DNA of 64,000 nt, from assembly GCF_002799245.1 (NCBI RefSeq), contig NZ_NEQV01000002.1:744001-808000 (forward strand), in the 5' to 3' direction. The DNA is from Stenotrophomonas maltophilia (GTDB lineage Bacteria > Pseudomonadota > Gammaproteobacteria > Xanthomonadales > Xanthomonadaceae). This document shows, piece after piece, positions 44,174 to 51,822 of this stretch. The first letter of the stretch is position 1. The number at the start of each line of letters is the position of its first letter. The translations under genes were made by a program, and so were the position numbers. The notes under the pieces are model-generated. The model saw only the letters and a program-made list of their open reading frames with translations. It did not search any database and was not told the origin of the DNA.

Positions 44174-44674
44174 TCAGCGCTGGCCGCGGTTGGCCAGCTC
44201 GGTCAGGTACAGGCGGGTATCGAACTCCAGCTGCAGGTAATCCGGTTCCATGTGCTGGCACAGCTGGTAGAAGGCCTTGTTGTGGTCGGCTTCCTTCAGG
44301 TGGGCCAGCTCGTGCACCACGATCATGCGCAGGAACGCCGCTGGCGCCTGGCGGAACACGGTCGCGATGCGGATCTCGCGGCTGGCCTTGAGGCGGCCGC
44401 CGTGCACGCGGGAGATGGCGGTATGGGTACCCAGCGCGTGCTTGATCACTTCCAGGGTGTTGTCGTAGCAGACCTTGTTGAGCGGCACCGACTTGCGCAG
44501 GTAGCGGTCCTTCAGCTCCTGGGTGTAGTCGTACAGCTGGCGGTCGCTGCGCACTTCATGCGGGTCCGGGTAGCGCTGTTGCAGCCAGGGGCCCAGCCTG
44601 CCCTGCGCCAGCAGCTCGCTGACCTGGGCGACCAGGGGTTCGGGATAGCCGGTGAGGTACTTCAGGACTGCCAT
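44174..44674 (-). CDS. YgjP-like metallopeptidase (DUF45)
   Basis: A 166-residue protein of the M48/WSS-like YgjP group. The zinc site is HELAHLKEADHNKAFYQLCQHMEPDY near residues 115-140, which contains HExxH and a third His. Conserved RSDRQLYDYTQELKDRYLRKSVPLNKVCYD in the N-terminal half fits a shorter YgjP variant. These proteins are predicted cytosolic metallopeptidases, often near restriction genes in other organisms, but here in a core context 47 bp from the pseudouridine synthase gene. It diverges from the DUF2058 gene. The exact substrate is unknown. Confidence 0.82.
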   Translation of the reverse strand: MAVLKYLTGYPEPLVAQVSELLAQGRLGPWLQQRYPDPHEVRSDRQLYDYTQELKDRYLRKSVPLNKVCYDNTLEVIKHALGTHTAISRVHGGRLKASREIRIATVFRQAPAAFLRMIVVHELAHLKEADHNKAFYQLCQHMEPDYLQLEFDTRLYLTELANRGQR

Positions 44675-44737
44675 GCAGGGGCGGCGGGGCGTCGGTAGAA
44701 TGGGGACACCCAAGATTACACGCGGTACGCACCGACC

Positions 44738-45295
44738 ATGGCAAAGCCCAACGCGCTGCAGGAACAATTGCTCAAGGCCGGCCTGGCCAAGAAGTCGCAG
44801 GCCAGCGCCGCCGCGCGCGAGCAGGCCAAGGCCCGCCAGGGCAAGGCCGAATCGACCTCGGCCGAGGTCCAGCGCGAGGCTGAACGCGCCCGCGCCGAGA
44901 AGGTCGAGCGCGACCGTGCGCTGGCCGCCGAGCGCAACGCCCAGGCCAGGCAGGCCGAACACAAGGCCCAGGCCCGGCAGATCATCACGGCCCATGCCGT
45001 GCCCCACAAGGGCGATGACGAGTACCGGTTCAACGATGGTGCGGCGATCCGCACCCTGCTGATCGACCCCAAGCTGCGCAAGGCGCTGGCGGTGGGCGTG
45101 CTGGTCATCGTTGCCAATGGCGAGGGTTACGCCCTGCTGCCGCGTGCCGCCGCCGAGAAAGTGCGTGAACGGGCCCCGGAAGCGATCATCGTCGACCACG
45201 GCCAGCCGGGCTCGACCGCCGAGATCTCCACCGGCAACGCCGAAGACGACGCCTACTACGCGCAGTTCCAGGTCCCCGACGACCTGGTCTGGTAA
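44738..45295 (+). CDS. DUF2058 family protein
   Basis: A 185-residue cytosolic protein of the DUF2058 (E. coli YaiL) family. The first 80 residues are a highly charged helix rich in Ala, Arg, Gln, Lys and Glu (KSQASAAAREQAKARQ...), likely to bind nucleic acid or form a coiled coil. The C-terminal domain (about 85-185) has EYRFNDGAAIRTLLIDPKLRKALAVGVLVIV and ends in DAYYAQFQVPDDLVW. The function is unestablished. It stands alone and ends one base before a family A palindrome. Confidence 0.88.
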   Translation: MAKPNALQEQLLKAGLAKKSQASAAAREQAKARQGKAESTSAEVQREAERARAEKVERDRALAAERNAQARQAEHKAQARQIITAHAVPHKGDDEYRFNDGAAIRTLLIDPKLRKALAVGVLVIVANGEGYALLPRAAAEKVRERAPEAIIVDHGQPGSTAEISTGNAEDDAYYAQFQVPDDLVW

Positions 45296-45296
45296 G

Positions 45297-45364
45297 AAAA
45301 AGGGGACGGAGGGGATTAAGTCGTTTGTGGCACAAACGACTTAATCCCCTCCGTCCCCTTTTTT
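45297..45364. repeat. Palindromic repeat family A, copy 4 (67 bp, perfect arms)
   Basis: Identical to copy 1 at 6108 except for one base in the loop (GTGGCAC instead of ATGGCAC). It begins one base after the stop codon of the DUF2058 gene and ends in six T residues, so it can act as that gene's terminator. Confidence 0.95.
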
Positions 45365-45464
45365 ATGAAGCGCAGCCGAGCATGGGCGCGGCTCTACAGC
45401 CGTTGATGCCTTTTCCGTGGGTGTATCGTCCCCATATCAGGCGACACACCTGCGGAGGATGGCC

Positions 45465-45731
45465 ATGGCCACCGGTTGGGCGGGAGATGGCGCGGTCCAG
45501 GACCAGATCGACGCCACCGTCGACGATGCGATCGCCCGCGCGCGGCGCCAGCTGCGGCAGGGCCCGGGTCTGGAATACTGTGAGGAATGCGACGCGCCGA
45601 TCCCGTTGGCGCGGCGCCAGGCCGTGCCGGGTGTTCGACTGTGCGTGGCGTGCCAGCAGGCACATGATGACGAAGAACAGGCGCATGCCGGATACAACCG
45701 GCGCGGCAGCAAGGACAGCCAGCTGAGGTAA
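45465..45731 (+). CDS. ybiI: DksA/TraR-type zinc finger protein YbiI
   Basis: An 88-residue protein that matches E. coli YbiI along its whole length, including the exact end GYNRRGSKDSQLR. It has a four-cysteine zinc finger: CEEC near residue 38 and CVAC near residue 62, with PIPLARRQAVPGVRLC between. It starts with a helix (DQIDATVDDAIARARRQLRQG). Members of the DksA/TraR superfamily bind RNA polymerase in its secondary channel, but YbiI lacks the long coiled coil and its role is unclear. ATG at 45465 has GGAGG six bases upstream. Confidence 0.92.
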   Translation: MATGWAGDGAVQDQIDATVDDAIARARRQLRQGPGLEYCEECDAPIPLARRQAVPGVRLCVACQQAHDDEEQAHAGYNRRGSKDSQLR

Positions 45732-46224
45732 CGTTTGTTCGGCAGGGCTGCGCCCTGCACCTGCCGAAGCCTTCAAGCCAGAGCAACGGCAACAGCTGGC
45801 GTTCCGTGGGGTGGTGGGGCGGTGCCGGATTGCGGGGACGCCGCAAGTACGTCCTTGTAGGCTTGGCAGCCGCATCCATGCGGCTGACACCCCGCAATCC
45901 GACACCGCCCCACCTCTGACAGATCTTCGCGGCTGTTGGCAGGTGTCGACCTTGGTCGACACATCTGTCAGATATCGAATGAAATTCGGGGTCAGATCCG
46001 TTTTCCGCAGGAAAACGGATCTGACCCCATAAGCTGTTCCGGCAGATCGCGGAAAACTGTCGAAGGCGGGGTGGGTCCGGTTGAGGGGGCGTGAGCCGCA
46101 TGGGCCCGAGGCATGCCTCGGGCGGGTTGGGCAGGAGGCTCAACCCCGGTCTTGCCGTGTGCGCAGGACAGCGCACACGAGCAAGCGGCGACCGAGCCTA
46201 CATGGACGTATTTACGGCGCCCCC
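45732..46224. other. Gene-free repeat mosaic
   Basis: No gene is supported in these 493 bp. In order it holds: the hairpin TTCGGCAGGGCTGCGCCC... (45738-45768), also found at 23480 and inverted at 23801; the GTAGGCTTGGCAGCC module (45856-45893) shared with 12364; a nested inverted repeat TCTGACAGAT / ATCTGTCAGA around GTGTCGACCTTGGTCGACAC (45914-45972); a family B palindrome (45988-46028); and a 35-bp module at 46032-46066 that occurs inverted near 23590-23615. A GC hairpin GGGCCCGAGGCATGCCTCGGGC (46104-46127) follows. Confidence 0.75.
45988..46028. repeat. Palindromic repeat family B, copy identical to 23623
   Basis: GGGGTCAGATCCGTTTTCC, GCA loop, then the exact complement. All 41 bases are the same as at 23623-23663, although the flanks differ. 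Confidence 0.95.
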
Positions 46225-46818
46225 TCAGCCGTCGCCCTGGATGCCGCCGGGCGCCTGCGCCGGGTCGCGCCAGCGGCGCACCGTGCGCTGGAAGAACAGG
46301 TTGTTCGGCAACTGCAGCACCGTGCCTTCGTGGCCGTCGCCGGTCTCCTGCAGCGTGGTGTAGATCAGGTTCACGTCGATCACCCGGCCCTTCAGGCCCG
46401 GCTTCTCGCCGTTTTCCAGCACCTCGATGTAGTCGTGCAGGCGGAACGGGCGGGTGGTGAAGATCAGCAGCGTGCAGAAGATGTTGGACAGCACGCTCCA
46501 GGCGGCGAAGAACGCGACCGCGCCCACGGCCGCAAATCCGGTGAAGGCCGTCCACAGGACCGATGGCGATGCGCCGAGCAGGCTGAGGATGTACAGCAGG
46601 GCACTGAAATAGACCACGAAACTGGTGATGCGGCGCGCGCCCATCACCATCTCCGGCGGCAGGGTGTAGTGCTCGGCGAAGCGGCGGATCAGGCGCCGCG
46701 CCAGCACCCGCAGCAGCCAGGCCGCCAGCAGGGTCAGCAGGATCTTCACGGCGATGCCCAGGTCATTCAGCCAGGGGTGGGTCCAGGGCGGCAGGTGATC
46801 CTTCAGCGACAACATCAT
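46225..46818 (-). CDS. Short MscS-family mechanosensitive channel
   Basis: A 197-residue member of the MscS family. It has three hydrophobic segments (about 18-40, 65-85, 90-112); the last is the glycine/alanine-rich pore helix GFAAVGAVAFFAAWSVLSNIFCTLLIFTTRPF, followed by the beta domain HDYIEVLENGEKPGLKGRVIDVNLIYTTLQ. The protein stops soon after LPNNLFFQRTVRRW, so the C-terminal alpha/beta cage domain present in E. coli MscS (286 residues) is missing. Short forms like this are known; whether it gates as a channel alone is uncertain. The start may be either Met at 46818 or 46815. Confidence 0.82.
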   Translation of the reverse strand: MMLSLKDHLPPWTHPWLNDLGIAVKILLTLLAAWLLRVLARRLIRRFAEHYTLPPEMVMGARRITSFVVYFSALLYILSLLGASPSVLWTAFTGFAAVGAVAFFAAWSVLSNIFCTLLIFTTRPFRLHDYIEVLENGEKPGLKGRVIDVNLIYTTLQETGDGHEGTVLQLPNNLFFQRTVRRWRDPAQAPGGIQGDG

Positions 46819-46851
46819 GGGGGGAACAGGTGACGGAAACGGCCCCCGATG

Positions 46852-47031
46852 TTACCCGGCGCGTGCCGGGGTTTCGACCACCGGTGACCACGCCAGGCAG
46901 ACCAGCTCCTGGCGATGCTGTTGCAGGCAGGCGCGGCCGTTGTCGGGGCGCAACTGCAATGACAGGCCCAGCGCCTGCAGCACGACGCAGGCGGCGATCA
47001 CCAGTAGGGCGGCGCAGGTTGGGCTGGACAT
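46852..47031 (-). CDS. Small membrane protein, hypothetical
   Basis: A 59-residue protein with one hydrophobic segment (TCAALLVIAACVVLQALGLSL, about 5-25) and a short hydrophilic tail with two Cys (GRACLQQHRQELVCLAW). The ATG at 47031 has AGGAG seven bases upstream, which supports translation. It is upstream of the MscS gene on the same strand, 34 bp apart, so the two may be an operon. It diverges from the ECF sigma gene. I recognise no family. Confidence 0.6.
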   Translation of the reverse strand: MSSPTCAALLVIAACVVLQALGLSLQLRPDNGRACLQQHRQELVCLAWSPVVETPARAG

Positions 47032-47156
47032 GGCGGTGCTCCTGGACGCGTTTTCACGAAGGACCTTCCATGGATGCAGCAGTCGCCGAAAAGGTTGCAT
47101 GCGATCGCCCATCGATCGGCTCTAAACCTTTTTCCGGGCCGCCGCATCCAAGCGAT

Positions 47157-47735
47157 ATGCTCGACACCACCATGCCAGCACCACCAGCCGCCCACGACCC
47201 CGTCGACGAACCCGCCCTGGTACGGGCGGCGGCCGCCGGCGATACCGCGGCCTATGAACTGTTGTACCGGCGCCATGCGCCGCGCGTGTTCGCCGTGTTG
47301 TGGCGCTTGTGCGGGGGCCAGCAGGCGCGCGCTGAAGATGCCCTGCAGGAAGCCTTCCTGCAGGCATGGAAGGCGCTGCCGGGGTTCCGGTTCGAAAGCA
47401 GCCTGTCGACCTGGCTGCATCGGTTGGGCGTCAACGCCGCACTGATGGAACTGCGCGGGCGCGCCGCCGGGCAGGACCATGACAGCCTCGATGAGGTTGA
47501 CGGTGGCCTGCAGGAACTGGCGGTGCACGACCGTTGCGCCGGTACCGAGCGCGACCTGGAGCGCGCACTTGCGACGCTGCCGCCGAGGGCGCGCGCGGTG
47601 CTGGTGCTGCATGACATCGAAGGCTGGAAACACCAGGAAATCGCCGAGCAGCTGCAGATGGCCGTCGGCAGTTCCAAGGCACAGTTGCATCGTGCGCGTG
47701 GCCTGTTGCGCGCGCGGCTGGGAGACATGACATGA
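47157..47735 (+). CDS. ECF-family RNA polymerase sigma factor
   Basis: A 192-residue group IV sigma factor. Region 2 is at about 22-85 (AYELLYRRHAPRVFAVLWRLCGG, EDALQEAFLQAWKALPGFRFESSLSTWLHRLGVNAALMELR). Region 4 is at about 130-185 (LATLPPRARAVLVLHDIEGWKHQEIAEQLQMAVGSSKAQLHRARGLLRARLG). The start is uncertain: ATG 47157, ATG 47172, or an ATG at 47070 with AAGGA upstream. The segment CTAAACCTTTTT (47121-47132) could be its own -35 box if the 47157 start is right. It overlaps the anti-sigma gene by ATGA, and a DUF4097 gene completes the operon. The regulated stress is unknown. Confidence 0.88.
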   Translation: MLDTTMPAPPAAHDPVDEPALVRAAAAGDTAAYELLYRRHAPRVFAVLWRLCGGQQARAEDALQEAFLQAWKALPGFRFESSLSTWLHRLGVNAALMELRGRAAGQDHDSLDEVDGGLQELAVHDRCAGTERDLERALATLPPRARAVLVLHDIEGWKHQEIAEQLQMAVGSSKAQLHRARGLLRARLGDMT

Positions 47736-48265
47736 GTACACACGACCACGATTCAGACCACGACCTGCTGGCGCGCCTGCGCGCGCTGCCGGGCGAGCGC
47801 GATGTGCCCAGTGATGGCTGGGCACGCCTGTCGGCGCAGTTGCCGCCGCGCCAACCGCAGGCGGCACCTGCGCCGGCCAGCAATGTGGTGGCGCTGCCAG
47901 CACGTCCGCGTCGGCGCTGGTGGTTGCCGGTGGGTGCGGCGTTGGCGGCCAGCCTGGTGGTCTACACCGTGGCGCCGTGGCGTCACGCGCAGCCCGATGC
48001 GCCGGTGCCGTCGACCCTGCAGCTGCAGGCCGCGGCGATGACCGAGCAGTACCAGCAGGCGGTGGCGTCGCTGCCCGCAGGGCGGGCACCGGAGTGGCAG
48101 CCTGCGCTGCATGAACTCGATGAAAGCGCGGCACAGATCCAGGCCGCACTGGCGCAGGATCCACGTGCGCCGCACCTGCTTGGCCAGCTCAAGCGCACCT
48201 ATGCGCTGCGGCTGGAACTGACCCGGCAGGCGGCCTATGCCGCCGAGTCCGGCCTGACGACCTGA
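47732..48265 (+). CDS. Putative membrane anti-sigma factor
   Basis: A 177-residue single-pass membrane protein encoded directly after the ECF sigma gene and overlapping it by four bases. The N-terminal 60 residues are acidic and cytoplasmic (HDHDSDHDLLARLRALPGE), a basic stretch RPRRRWW precedes the membrane helix (about 66-82), and the periplasmic part is helical. I see no HxxxCxxC zinc motif, so it is not a classical ZAS anti-sigma factor. The role is inferred from position and topology. Confidence 0.7.
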   Translation: MSTHDHDSDHDLLARLRALPGERDVPSDGWARLSAQLPPRQPQAAPAPASNVVALPARPRRRWWLPVGAALAASLVVYTVAPWRHAQPDAPVPSTLQLQAAAMTEQYQQAVASLPAGRAPEWQPALHELDESAAQIQAALAQDPRAPHLLGQLKRTYALRLELTRQAAYAAESGLTT

Positions 48266-48276
48266 GGAGACCCCCG

Positions 48277-49158
48277 ATGACACGAACCCTGATGACCTGC
48301 TACGCCGCGCTGTTGCTGCTGCCTGCGGTGGCCCTGGCTGACACCCAGGTCGACGAACGCCACAATCTGGCCGCCGGCGGCCGCATTGAACTGAGCAACG
48401 TGGCCGGCAAAGTGACCGTGCGTGGGTGGGATCGCAACGACGTGCAGCTCACCGGCACGCTCAGCGATGGCCTGCAGCTGCGGCAGGAGAAGAGTGCCAA
48501 CCGCGTGCGCTGGGAGGTCGAGTACCCCCGTCGCAACAACAACGGTGGCGCGACGCTGGTGTTGAACGTGCCGCGCTCGGTGGAACTGCTGCTGAGCACC
48601 GTCAGTGCCAGCCAGGACATCAGCGGCATCGATGTGCGCCGCCTGCAGGCCGACAGTGTCAGCGGCAGCCTGAGTGCCTCCGGTCGCAGTGGTGACAGCA
48701 AGCTCAATACGGTCAGTGGCGGTGTCAGCGCGCGCCTGCAGACGCCGAAGCTGGACGTGAACACGGTCAGCGGGCGCATCGAAGCCGGCGGCGGCGTGTC
48801 AGGTGATATCGGTGCACAGACGGTATCCGGCCGGGTCGAGGTCGATGCCGGGCGGGTGCAGCGGCTGGCGGTGGAAACCGTATCGGGCAGCATCGACCTG
48901 GCGGCGGCCGGGCTGGCACCCGGTGGCCGGATCAATGTCGAATCGGTGAGTGCGTCGGTCAACCTGCGCCTGCCACGCGCGGTCTCGGCGCAGCTGTCGG
49001 TGAACAGCTTCAGCGGGTCGATCAACAGCGACGCGGGTCAGGTGGAGCGGCCGCGCTACGGCCCCGGCAGCCATCTCGATACACGGCTGGGCAGTGGCGA
49101 CGGTGACATCCGCATCCAGTCGCATTCGGGTAGTGTGCGGGTAAGCCTGGACCGCTGA
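48277..49158 (+). CDS. Periplasmic DUF4097 protein
   Basis: A 293-residue exported protein with a signal peptide (cut near ALA-DT, residue 21). The mature part is a run of short beta-strand repeats built around VSGS and VSG turns (DSVSGSLSASGRSGDSKLNTVSGGVSARL..., TVSGRIEAGG, QTVSGRVEVD, TVSGSIDLA), as in the DUF4097/adhesin-like beta-helix family. This family often lies behind ECF sigma/anti-sigma pairs, which suggests a shared envelope or sensing role. It is the third gene of the operon, 11 bp after the anti-sigma gene. Confidence 0.85.
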   Translation: MTRTLMTCYAALLLLPAVALADTQVDERHNLAAGGRIELSNVAGKVTVRGWDRNDVQLTGTLSDGLQLRQEKSANRVRWEVEYPRRNNNGGATLVLNVPRSVELLLSTVSASQDISGIDVRRLQADSVSGSLSASGRSGDSKLNTVSGGVSARLQTPKLDVNTVSGRIEAGGGVSGDIGAQTVSGRVEVDAGRVQRLAVETVSGSIDLAAAGLAPGGRINVESVSASVNLRLPRAVSAQLSVNSFSGSINSDAGQVERPRYGPGSHLDTRLGSGDGDIRIQSHSGSVRVSLDR

Positions 49159-49207
49159 GCGCGATCCGGCAGGCCGCGGCGGCAGCGCCGCCGCGGTCGG
49201 AGCTGGG

Positions 49208-49390
49208 TCAGCTGGCTTTCTTCAGCGCCCAGGTGGTGCCGAGGACTTCGATCTTGCCACCGGCCTTGCGGAACGCAGCCAGGTCCGAAGCGATCGAATC
49301 GCTGCTGACCACGGTGCTGGCGGCCGCGCCCTTGCGTTCGCTGCGGATGCTGTTGCTGGCCTTCGCGGGGGTCTTTGCCTTGCGGGGCAT
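49208..49390 (-). CDS. Small basic protein, hypothetical
   Basis: A 60-residue basic protein (MPRKAKTPAKASNSIRSERKG...) with a charged, Lys/Arg-rich N-terminus and a short folded-looking C-terminus (DLAAFRKAGGKIEVLGTTWALKK). The ATG has AGGAG six bases upstream and comes 11 bp after the YkgJ gene, so the two are likely one operon. I do not recognise a family; the N-terminus could bind nucleic acid. Confidence 0.65.
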   Translation of the reverse strand: MPRKAKTPAKASNSIRSERKGAAASTVVSSDSIASDLAAFRKAGGKIEVLGTTWALKKAS

Positions 49391-49401
49391 GGTTGCTCCT
49401 G

Positions 49402-49788
49402 TCAGGTGGAAGGGGAGGAAAGCGCCCAGGCGTCGGCCTGGCGCAGGTAGTCCTGCCGCTCGCGGCGGCAGTCATCGCCGCCCATCGAAAACTGGCGGCA
49501 GATCGCCGGGCGCTGCGAATAGATCGTGCAGCGCAGGTGATAGGGATCGATCGCCGCGCACCAGCCTTCCTCGTTGCGCGCCATCACGGCACGGCCGTGG
49601 GTGTCGCGTGACAGGAACTGGCCGGGCACGTGGTCGCCGGGCTGCAGCAGCACGGGCAACCGGCAACAGACCGCGTCACAACGGCGACAGTCGATGGGTG
49701 CAGGTGCTGCATCAGGTTGTAAGGCCTCTGGGGCCTGGCGGGTGCCCAAAGCGGGTCTCGATGGCGGCTCAGGTGCTGCGCGGACCAT
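49402..49788 (-). CDS. YkgJ-type cysteine cluster protein
   Basis: A 128-residue protein of the YkgJ/CxxCxxCC family. The cysteine cluster DCRRCDAVCCRLPV (near residues 33-46) and later Cys residues in GWCAAIDPYHLRCTIYSQRPAICRQFSMGGDDCR bind zinc or an iron-sulfur cluster. The segment CTIYSQRPAICRQF is the family hallmark. The cellular function is not established. It precedes the small basic protein gene and follows yegD on the same strand with a 137-bp gap. The N-terminal 30 residues are Pro/Ala-rich and the start at 49788 has no strong ribosome site. Confidence 0.82.
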   Translation of the reverse strand: MVRAAPEPPSRPALGTRQAPEALQPDAAPAPIDCRRCDAVCCRLPVLLQPGDHVPGQFLSRDTHGRAVMARNEEGWCAAIDPYHLRCTIYSQRPAICRQFSMGGDDCRRERQDYLRQADAWALSSPST

Positions 49789-49925
49789 GAACGAGCCAGG
49801 AAGGCATGGCCGCTAGGCCCGCAGGGCGGGCCAGGCTGCACCGTGGACACACACCGGCGTGGCCGGTGGAAAGGTGCGGCAGGGTTCTAGCCGACCAAGA
49901 GTAACTTAGTTCGCGTAACGTTTTG

Positions 49926-51287
49926 TTAATCCTGGCTGGCTGCCGCCAGCGCAAGGCCCTGGACTACGCCCAGCGAGGGCTCGCCGTGGACCATGCGGGC
50001 GCTCGGAAAGGCGGCTGCCACCGCCTGGCGGAGGTAGCCGGCGCGGGACATGCCGCCGGTCAGGAACACCGCATCCGGGTCACCGCCGATGTCGCTGCGG
50101 ACCTGGGCCAGCAGCTCGCGGATCTGCTCCAGATAGCCATGGGCGGCGGCGGCCAGGCCGTCGGCGCTGCTATCGGCATGCAGGTCGCGGGCGATGTAGT
50201 CCAGCGTGCTCCGATGTTCGCTGGCGGCGCTGAGGGCGATCTTGGCGCGCTCGACGTCGCGGTACAGGCGGGCAGTGTTGCCGGTGTCCTGCAGCGCCTG
50301 CAGGCGTGCGCCCCACGGGTCGTCGACATGGTCGTACTTGTGCAGGCGGAAGTCGCGCTGGCGGGTCATGTCCTGCACGGTGGCCGCTTCCACGTAGTGG
50401 TGGGCGGGCACGCGGGTGATGCCGCGGCCGAACAGCGGCATGTAGCTGGACAGGCTCAGCGCCAGGTCGATATCGGTACCGCCGCGGGCGATACCCCAGG
50501 CGCGGTGGATGCGCGGAGCGTCGTCGCCGCCGACTTCGGCATGCGCGATGTCGGTGGTACCGCCACCGATGTCGACGATCACCGCCTGGTGCCGTTCGCG
50601 GCTTTCGGCGTGGTAGTGCATGGCCGCCGCGGCCGGTTCCTCGAGGAAATCGATCTGGTCGAAGCCGGCCTGGGTGGCAGCTTCGCGCAGGATGTCCAGC
50701 GCCTGGTCGTTGCCGGCGGCACCGATCGAACTGCGGAACTGCACCGGGCGCCCGAGCAGGGCCGCTCGCAGCGGCTGGCCGAGCTGGGCGCTGGCGGTCA
50801 GGCGGATGTGCTCGAGGATGTGCGCGGCGATGCCGGTGATGGTCTGCTTCGCGCGCGGGTGCAGGTTGTAGCCGAGCATCGACTTCGGGCTCTGCACCAG
50901 GTTGCCTTCGTGTTCCTCGAAATAGGCTTCCAGCGCATCGTCGCCGTAGACCGCGTTCTGCAGCAGGTCGCTGGCGCTGCGTTCCTTGCCTGCACGGGCT
51001 TCCATCCATTCCCGGCGCAGCGCGCGCAGGGCTTCACGACGCAGCGCCTGCGGCGTGCGTTCCTGGCCGGCGGCACGGGCCGCGCGCGCGGCGCTGTCGA
51101 TCATCTGCTGCAGCTGGTGTTCCTGGCCGTCATCGAGCTGGAAGTCGTCCGGGTCGGGCACCACGCCGGGGAAATACACGCTGGTACGGAACTGCTCGGC
51201 GTCGCCGAAGCGGATCGGCAGCAGTTTCCCTTCATGCACGATGGCGGCGGCGGAGTTGCTGGTACCGAAGTCGATGCCGAGGCGCAT
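49926..51287 (-). CDS. yegD: Hsp70-like chaperone YegD
   Basis: A 453-residue protein made of an Hsp70-type ATPase domain. It starts MRLGIDFGTSNSAAAIV (phosphate 1 motif) and has IVDIGGGTTDIAHAEVGG (phosphate 2) and FLTGGMSRAGYLRQAVAAAFP (adenosine motif). The usual substrate-binding domain is absent, which is normal for YegD, whose E. coli member is of similar size. The ATP-dependent action is known but the client is not. The gene has a separate promoter region of 192 bp from the divergent phnA gene. Confidence 0.92.
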   Translation of the reverse strand: MRLGIDFGTSNSAAAIVHEGKLLPIRFGDAEQFRTSVYFPGVVPDPDDFQLDDGQEHQLQQMIDSAARAARAAGQERTPQALRREALRALRREWMEARAGKERSASDLLQNAVYGDDALEAYFEEHEGNLVQSPKSMLGYNLHPRAKQTITGIAAHILEHIRLTASAQLGQPLRAALLGRPVQFRSSIGAAGNDQALDILREAATQAGFDQIDFLEEPAAAAMHYHAESRERHQAVIVDIGGGTTDIAHAEVGGDDAPRIHRAWGIARGGTDIDLALSLSSYMPLFGRGITRVPAHHYVEAATVQDMTRQRDFRLHKYDHVDDPWGARLQALQDTGNTARLYRDVERAKIALSAASEHRSTLDYIARDLHADSSADGLAAAAHGYLEQIRELLAQVRSDIGGDPDAVFLTGGMSRAGYLRQAVAAAFPSARMVHGEPSLGVVQGLALAAASQD

Positions 51288-51479
51288 GGGGAGTTCCGGG
51301 GGCGATCAGGGGCCGCGCACTCTGCTGCAGTTCGCCGCCGACTGCAAGTTCCTGCGGCTTCCTGTTCCGGACAGGGGTTCCGGATCGGGTCAAGGAGGCA
51401 ACCGGGGGTTGCCCTGAAAAGGCCAAGGGAGCCGGGCGGTTACAATGGCGGCTGTTGATTCACTTTGAGGTACTTGCTG

Positions 51480-51815
51480 ATGTCTTCTGCCCCCGCTTGC
51501 CCGCAGTGCACCCTGGAAAACACCTATGCCGATGGCGCGCTGTGGATCTGCGCCGACTGCGGCTTCGAATGGACCGCCGAGGAAGGTGCCGGTTCGACCC
51601 TGGTCGTGCGCGACAGCAACGGCAATACCCTGCAGGCCGGTGACACCGTCACCGTGATCAAGGACTTGAAGGTGAAGGGCTCCTCAATCCCGCTCAAGCA
51701 GGGCACCGTGATCCGCAACATCCGCCTGGTCGAGGACGATGCCGAGCACATCGAAGGCAATTCGGACAAGATCAAGGGCCTGGTCCTGAAGACCTGCTTC
51801 CTCAAGAAGGCCTGA
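51480..51815 (+). CDS. phnA: PhnA/YjdM family protein
   Basis: A 111-residue protein with an N-terminal zinc ribbon (CPQCTLENTYADGALWICADCGFEW) and a small beta-barrel domain (VVRDSNGNTLQAGDTVTVIKDLKVKGSSIPLKQGTVIRNIRLVEDDAEHIEGN). It matches E. coli YjdM/PhnA, which despite its old name is not required for phosphonate use. ATG at 51480 begins MSSAPACPQC. Its stop is 7 bp from the stop of the convergent TPR gene. Confidence 0.93.
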   Translation: MSSAPACPQCTLENTYADGALWICADCGFEWTAEEGAGSTLVVRDSNGNTLQAGDTVTVIKDLKVKGSSIPLKQGTVIRNIRLVEDDAEHIEGNSDKIKGLVLKTCFLKKA

Positions 51816-51822
51816 CCGGCTT

